From assembly GCF_014199265.1 (NCBI RefSeq), contig NZ_JACIJG010000021.1, positions 1 through 57,910 of the forward strand: a stretch of 57,910 nt of DNA. The letters are read 5' to 3'. Source of the stretch: Brucella daejeonensis. GTDB lineage: Bacteria; Pseudomonadota; Alphaproteobacteria; Rhizobiales; Rhizobiaceae. Shown piece after piece: positions 55,177 through 57,910 of the stretch. Position numbers and translations under genes: made by a program. The stretch's first letter is position 1, and each line of letters opens with the position of its first letter. The notes under the pieces were generated by a model. It did no database searches and was not told the origin of the DNA. It saw nothing but the letters and a program-made list of their open reading frames with translations.

Positions 55177-56080
55177 AATCCCGCCCGCTGCTGCGCCTGT
55201 TTATGGCAAGGTTACGCGCCTCCTGAAGCAATGCCGAGACGAGCGGCGTATGCGGTTCGCGGCCCGGCGCAATCAACCCGACCGAATGCGACACATCCGG
55301 CGCAACAATCGGAATGGCCTTGACCTCGCCGGAATATTCAAAGGTTTCGGCGAGATTGACCGGTATGATACTGGCCCATTTTCCGGTCTTGATATGTGAG
55401 AACAGCACGATCATCGAATTGGACTCGAGCGTCGGATGCGCTTCCACGCCTGCATCCTGCAAATGACCATTGATGATGCGGCGATTCTGCATATCGGCGG
55501 TCAGCAAGCAGAGGGGCTGGCTGCCAGCCTCCGCCCATGTGACCGTGCTGCGCTCCGCAAAAGGACCGTCGGCTGATGTAATCAGGTGATAGCGCTCGCT
55601 ATAAAGCGGCACGGAAGTCACCCGCCCCAGCGGTTCATTGTCGAGATAGGTCAGACCGGCATCGATCTCGAAATTTTCAAGCAGGGCCAGCACTTCCACT
55701 GACGTACGCGACAGGATGGAAAAGGTCACCTCCGGGTGCTTCATCCGAAAGGGCGTCGTCAGTTCGCAAACCATGGCCAAAGCAGTCGGAATGACCGCGA
55801 GGCGGATATGGCCGTTCAGTCCGAAACGGACGGCGCGCATTTCCTCGCGCATGGCGCGCGCGTCGCCGACAATGCGGCGCGCCCATTCCAGAACGCGCAA
55901 CCCCTCCGGCGTCAGGCCCTGAAACCGGGTGCCGCGCTGCACCAGCATGACGCCGAGAATATCCTCAAGCTGCTTGATCCCGGCCGAAAGCGTGGGCTGA
56001 GTAACGCCGCATTCTTCCGCCGCCCGTCCGAAATGCCGCTCCCGGGCCAGAGCCATGAAAAATTCCAGCTTGTCGATCAT
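55175..56080 (-). CDS. LysR-family regulator, probable formate dehydrogenase activator
   Basis: 301 residues. Helix-turn-helix: L-E-F-F-M-A-L-A-R-E-R-H-F-G-R-A-A-E-E-C with recognition helix T-Q-P-T-L-S-A-G-I-K-Q-L-E. The effector domain contains L-A-V-I-P-T-A-L-A-M and D-A-G-L-T-Y-L-D-N-E-P-L. It lies upstream of fdsG in the same direction, not divergent as is common for FdsR, and 19 bases downstream of fhcC. It probably controls fds through the palindrome that overlaps its own stop codon. ATAG repeats also lie at its own start (56085-56105). Confidence 0.9.
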   Translation of the reverse strand: MIDKLEFFMALARERHFGRAAEECGVTQPTLSAGIKQLEDILGVMLVQRGTRFQGLTPEGLRVLEWARRIVGDARAMREEMRAVRFGLNGHIRLAVIPTALAMVCELTTPFRMKHPEVTFSILSRTSVEVLALLENFEIDAGLTYLDNEPLGRVTSVPLYSERYHLITSADGPFAERSTVTWAEAGSQPLCLLTADMQNRRIINGHLQDAGVEAHPTLESNSMIVLFSHIKTGKWASIIPVNLAETFEYSGEVKAIPIVAPDVSHSVGLIAPGREPHTPLVSALLQEARNLAINRRSSGRD

Positions 56081-56099
56081 GCTACACTATACAATGCTT

Positions 56100-56915
56100 C
56101 TATCTGCCCTGCCGGAATAGAATTTCGCCCTTGCCCGACACCCCATTATCGCCACCGAATTTGGCCGGTCTTGCGCCAAGAAGCGGCCCGGCACAGATCC
56201 CCTCCCGGATCAGATAACGATCGAACAGGGTCGTAAATGGTGTATCGACTGGACCGCAATCCACAAATGTCGGCGAGAGATGCTCCGGGCGGCGATCAAA
56301 CAGCAGCGACCCACGCTTCATCAGATGCCCCGGCATCTGGCCAACCGGCCCGGACACCACGATTGTCCCCGCCACCATTTCCAGCCCGGCATAATCGCCG
56401 CAGCCGCCCAAGACCGCGATCACGCCGCGCCGCATCCGCTCGCCCGTTTTATGACCCGCTTTCCCGCGAATGATAAGTAATCCGCCGGACATGCCTTGCA
56501 TTTCGCCCGCCAAGGGGCCGCCCGCGCTGTCTCCGGCGCTACCCTCGATTTCCAGCCGCCCGCCGGACATGCCGGAACCGGCCTCAATGCCCGCCTGCCC
56601 GGCAACCACGATATGACCGCCGGACATTTTTCGTCCAACCCTTGCCCCGACATCGCCCTCAATACGAATAGCACCCGTCGACATACCCGCGCCAATGCAA
56701 TCGAACCGGCTGCTGCCGCCGGAAAAGACGATGTTGGCGCTGTCTTCCCCCGAAATTGCAAATACATCGCCGACCCGTACCGGAACACGGCGGGTTCCAA
56801 TCTCCAGCCGGGCCATGTCCGTTACCTGCATATCCTTCAAACGATCCGGCGTCAGACAGGACAGGTCCAGCCGCTCCTCCGGGGCCGAGCGCAATGTGAA
56901 AACCAGCGGCTTCAT
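56100..56915 (-). CDS. fhcC: Formyltransferase/hydrolase complex subunit C (FmdC homologue)
   Basis: 271 residues. The protein is a beta-helix related to glutamate synthase and FwdC C-terminal domains, with the G-x-x-x-G-x-x-M-x-x-G repeat visible at G-A-G-M-S-T-G, V-G-R-K-M-S-G-G, A-G-S-G-M-S-G-G and M-Q-G-M-S-G-G. It is part of the Fhc complex that converts formyl-H4MPT to formate. Start overlaps the fhcD stop (ATGA at 56912-56915). The next gene downstream is the LysR regulator of the fds operon. Confidence 0.95.
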   Translation of the reverse strand: MKPLVFTLRSAPEERLDLSCLTPDRLKDMQVTDMARLEIGTRRVPVRVGDVFAISGEDSANIVFSGGSSRFDCIGAGMSTGAIRIEGDVGARVGRKMSGGHIVVAGQAGIEAGSGMSGGRLEIEGSAGDSAGGPLAGEMQGMSGGLLIIRGKAGHKTGERMRRGVIAVLGGCGDYAGLEMVAGTIVVSGPVGQMPGHLMKRGSLLFDRRPEHLSPTFVDCGPVDTPFTTLFDRYLIREGICAGPLLGARPAKFGGDNGVSGKGEILFRQGR

Positions 56916-57847
56916 GGCAGCAGCTCCTTCAGATGATAATGATACTTGCCGAGCTTGCCGCCATAATTTCCGGCACTGATGCGCTTCGCCCCGTGTTCGG
57001 GACCAAGTTCAATGACCGCCTTCAGCCCGGCGCGCATGGCGGCAGTCACCGCTTCATTCGTTTCCCCGTCGATGACGATTTCGAGCACCGCATTGATATC
57101 GGGACCAAGTGCGGATTTGACGACACCGCGCAGTGTCGGCGCAAAAGCGTCATTCGTCGAAGCCATCATGCCCTTGTATTTGCCGCCGACTTTCGAGCCG
57201 GAGCGAACGATCCCGCCCGGAAAGGGCATGATCGCCCCAGGCACTTCGCCTATGGCCTTTACCGCCCGTTCCGCCGCAGCGAGCGCCTTCGCGTGATCTG
57301 CCGCCAGGAGTAGAAAGTTGCCGCCGCCGACCGCCTGCTTGGTCATGCCCGTGGTGGCTTCACAGACAAATTCGCCGTCCATCACCGGAACGCGCCAATA
57401 ATGCTTGCCGCCGAATTTCTTCGATATCTGCCAGCCATCGCCGAAATAGCGGATCGATGATCCGAGCGGCAGCGAAAACTCGCTTTCCAGCGCCGCATAA
57501 CAGGCACTACCCGGCGAAGTCAGAATACATTGCCCAAGCCGGTTTTTCAGCTGCTTTTGCAGATCGTCCGTACTCATCGCAAAAATCATGACCCGGCAGC
57601 CCGGCCGCCCGTCCGGCGTCTGGTCGGCGGGAATATCCATATCAATTGCCGCCTCGCAACCGCAACCGATCACCGAGGTCGCAAAGCCGGTCATCGTCGT
57701 GGCCGCCTGCCGCGCCCAGGCAAGCGTCGGCGCTGTCAGAATGATGGCCGTTGCGCGCATGCCAAAAGCTTCGGCAAATGTGTCATCGACGACGATGTCA
57801 TTGCAGATCAACTGTTGGCCTGCCCCTATGATGTGGTCCGGTTTCAA
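56912..57847 (-). CDS. fhcD: Formylmethanofuran:tetrahydromethanopterin formyltransferase
   Basis: 311 residues in the open frame from a TTG at 57847. The Ftr pattern is clear: D-D-T-F-A-E-A-F-G-M-R-A-T-A-I, A-A-T-T-M-T-G-F-A-T-S-V-I-G-C, G-Q-C-I-L-T-S-P-G-S-A-C, and G-G-K-L-G-K-Y-H-Y-H-L near the end. Another TTG at 57811 (before I-C-N-D-I-V-V) would give a start matching the family length better; no ATG is available before the conserved region. It transfers the formyl group from H4MPT to the methanofuran-like cofactor within the Fhc complex. Confidence 0.95.
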   Translation of the reverse strand: MKPDHIIGAGQQLICNDIVVDDTFAEAFGMRATAIILTAPTLAWARQAATTMTGFATSVIGCGCEAAIDMDIPADQTPDGRPGCRVMIFAMSTDDLQKQLKNRLGQCILTSPGSACYAALESEFSLPLGSSIRYFGDGWQISKKFGGKHYWRVPVMDGEFVCEATTGMTKQAVGGGNFLLLAADHAKALAAAERAVKAIGEVPGAIMPFPGGIVRSGSKVGGKYKGMMASTNDAFAPTLRGVVKSALGPDINAVLEIVIDGETNEAVTAAMRAGLKAVIELGPEHGAKRISAGNYGGKLGKYHYHLKELLP

Positions 57848-57849
57848 TC

Positions 57850-57910
57850 TTAATGCATGATCGGCTTCTGAGCCATCATCTGGGCAGATGATGGCGCTGA
57901 CCCGCGTGAC
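57850..57910 (-). other. Possible 3' end of the next upstream fhc gene
   Basis: A minus-strand frame entering from the right edge reads through about 19 codons (S-S-A-Q-M-M-A-Q-K-P-I-M-H) to TAA at 57850-57852, two bases before the first TTG of fhcD. In known clusters fhcA or fhcB precedes fhcD, so this could be its C-terminus; too short to recognise. Confidence 0.4.

Overview
The window is dense, high-GC, mostly operonic DNA typical of an alphaproteobacterium. Gene content (red-type Form I RuBisCO with CbbX, FdsGBAD formate dehydrogenase, FhcCD, many ABC importers, IorB-type periplasmic molybdenum hydroxylases) points to the Hyphomicrobiales. The short palindromic repeats and overall style suggest a Brucellaceae/Ochrobactrum- or Rhizobium-like host, but that placement is inference. 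No tRNA, rRNA, CRISPR array, transposase gene or phage module was seen.

Layout. (1) 0-6.1 kb: a LysR-type regulator remnant, then a minus-strand amine/amino-acid catabolic block: a trimethylamine/histamine dehydrogenase-like flavoprotein, a polar amino-acid ABC permease, a glycine/D-amino-acid-oxidase-like FAD enzyme and a family-3 solute-binding protein. (2) 6.5-13.6 kb: xdhC, a molybdopterin-binding protein and mocA, followed by a three-gene periplasmic molybdenum hydroxylase (triheme cytochrome c, [2Fe-2S] subunit, Tat-exported Mo subunit). Two copies of a 165-bp palindromic repeat lie at 3.7 and 9.1 kb and supply the stop codons of the genes they abut. (3) 14.3-19.8 kb: a UgpBAEC-like importer ending in an endonuclease/exonuclease/phosphatase-fold enzyme. 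(4) 19.8-27.7 kb: an IclR regulator divergent from a Pot-type importer joined to a three-subunit opine-oxidase/HcnABC-like amine dehydrogenase. (5) 27.9-30.7 kb: a classical autotransporter. (6) 31.2-39.3 kb: a second molybdenum hydroxylase with a small secreted Cys protein, then a 'quinoprotein relay' operon (SoxYZ-like carrier, metallo-beta-lactamase-fold hydrolase, NitT/TauT-like ABC importer, 71-aa protein), and a separate cytochrome c. (7) 40.0-49.8 kb: a cbbFPTALSXE Calvin-cycle operon with divergent cbbR. (8) 49.8-56.1 kb: fdsGBAD formate dehydrogenase with a LysR regulator. (9) 56.1-57.9 kb: fhcC and fhcD of the tetrahydromethanopterin formaldehyde-oxidation pathway, continuing off the right edge.

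How it fits together: regions 6-9 form a one-carbon/autotrophy island. Periplasmic quinoprotein or molybdenum dehydrogenases, or demethylating amine dehydrogenases such as the one at 0.6-2.6 kb, could yield formaldehyde. The H4MPT/Fhc branch would take it to formate, Fds would oxidise formate to CO2 with NADH, and the cbb operon would fix the CO2. The quinoprotein dehydrogenase, PQQ synthesis genes and the rest of fhc are not in the window and would have to lie outside it. Upstream blocks 1-4 are accessory uptake and oxidation modules for nitrogenous or phosphorylated organic compounds.
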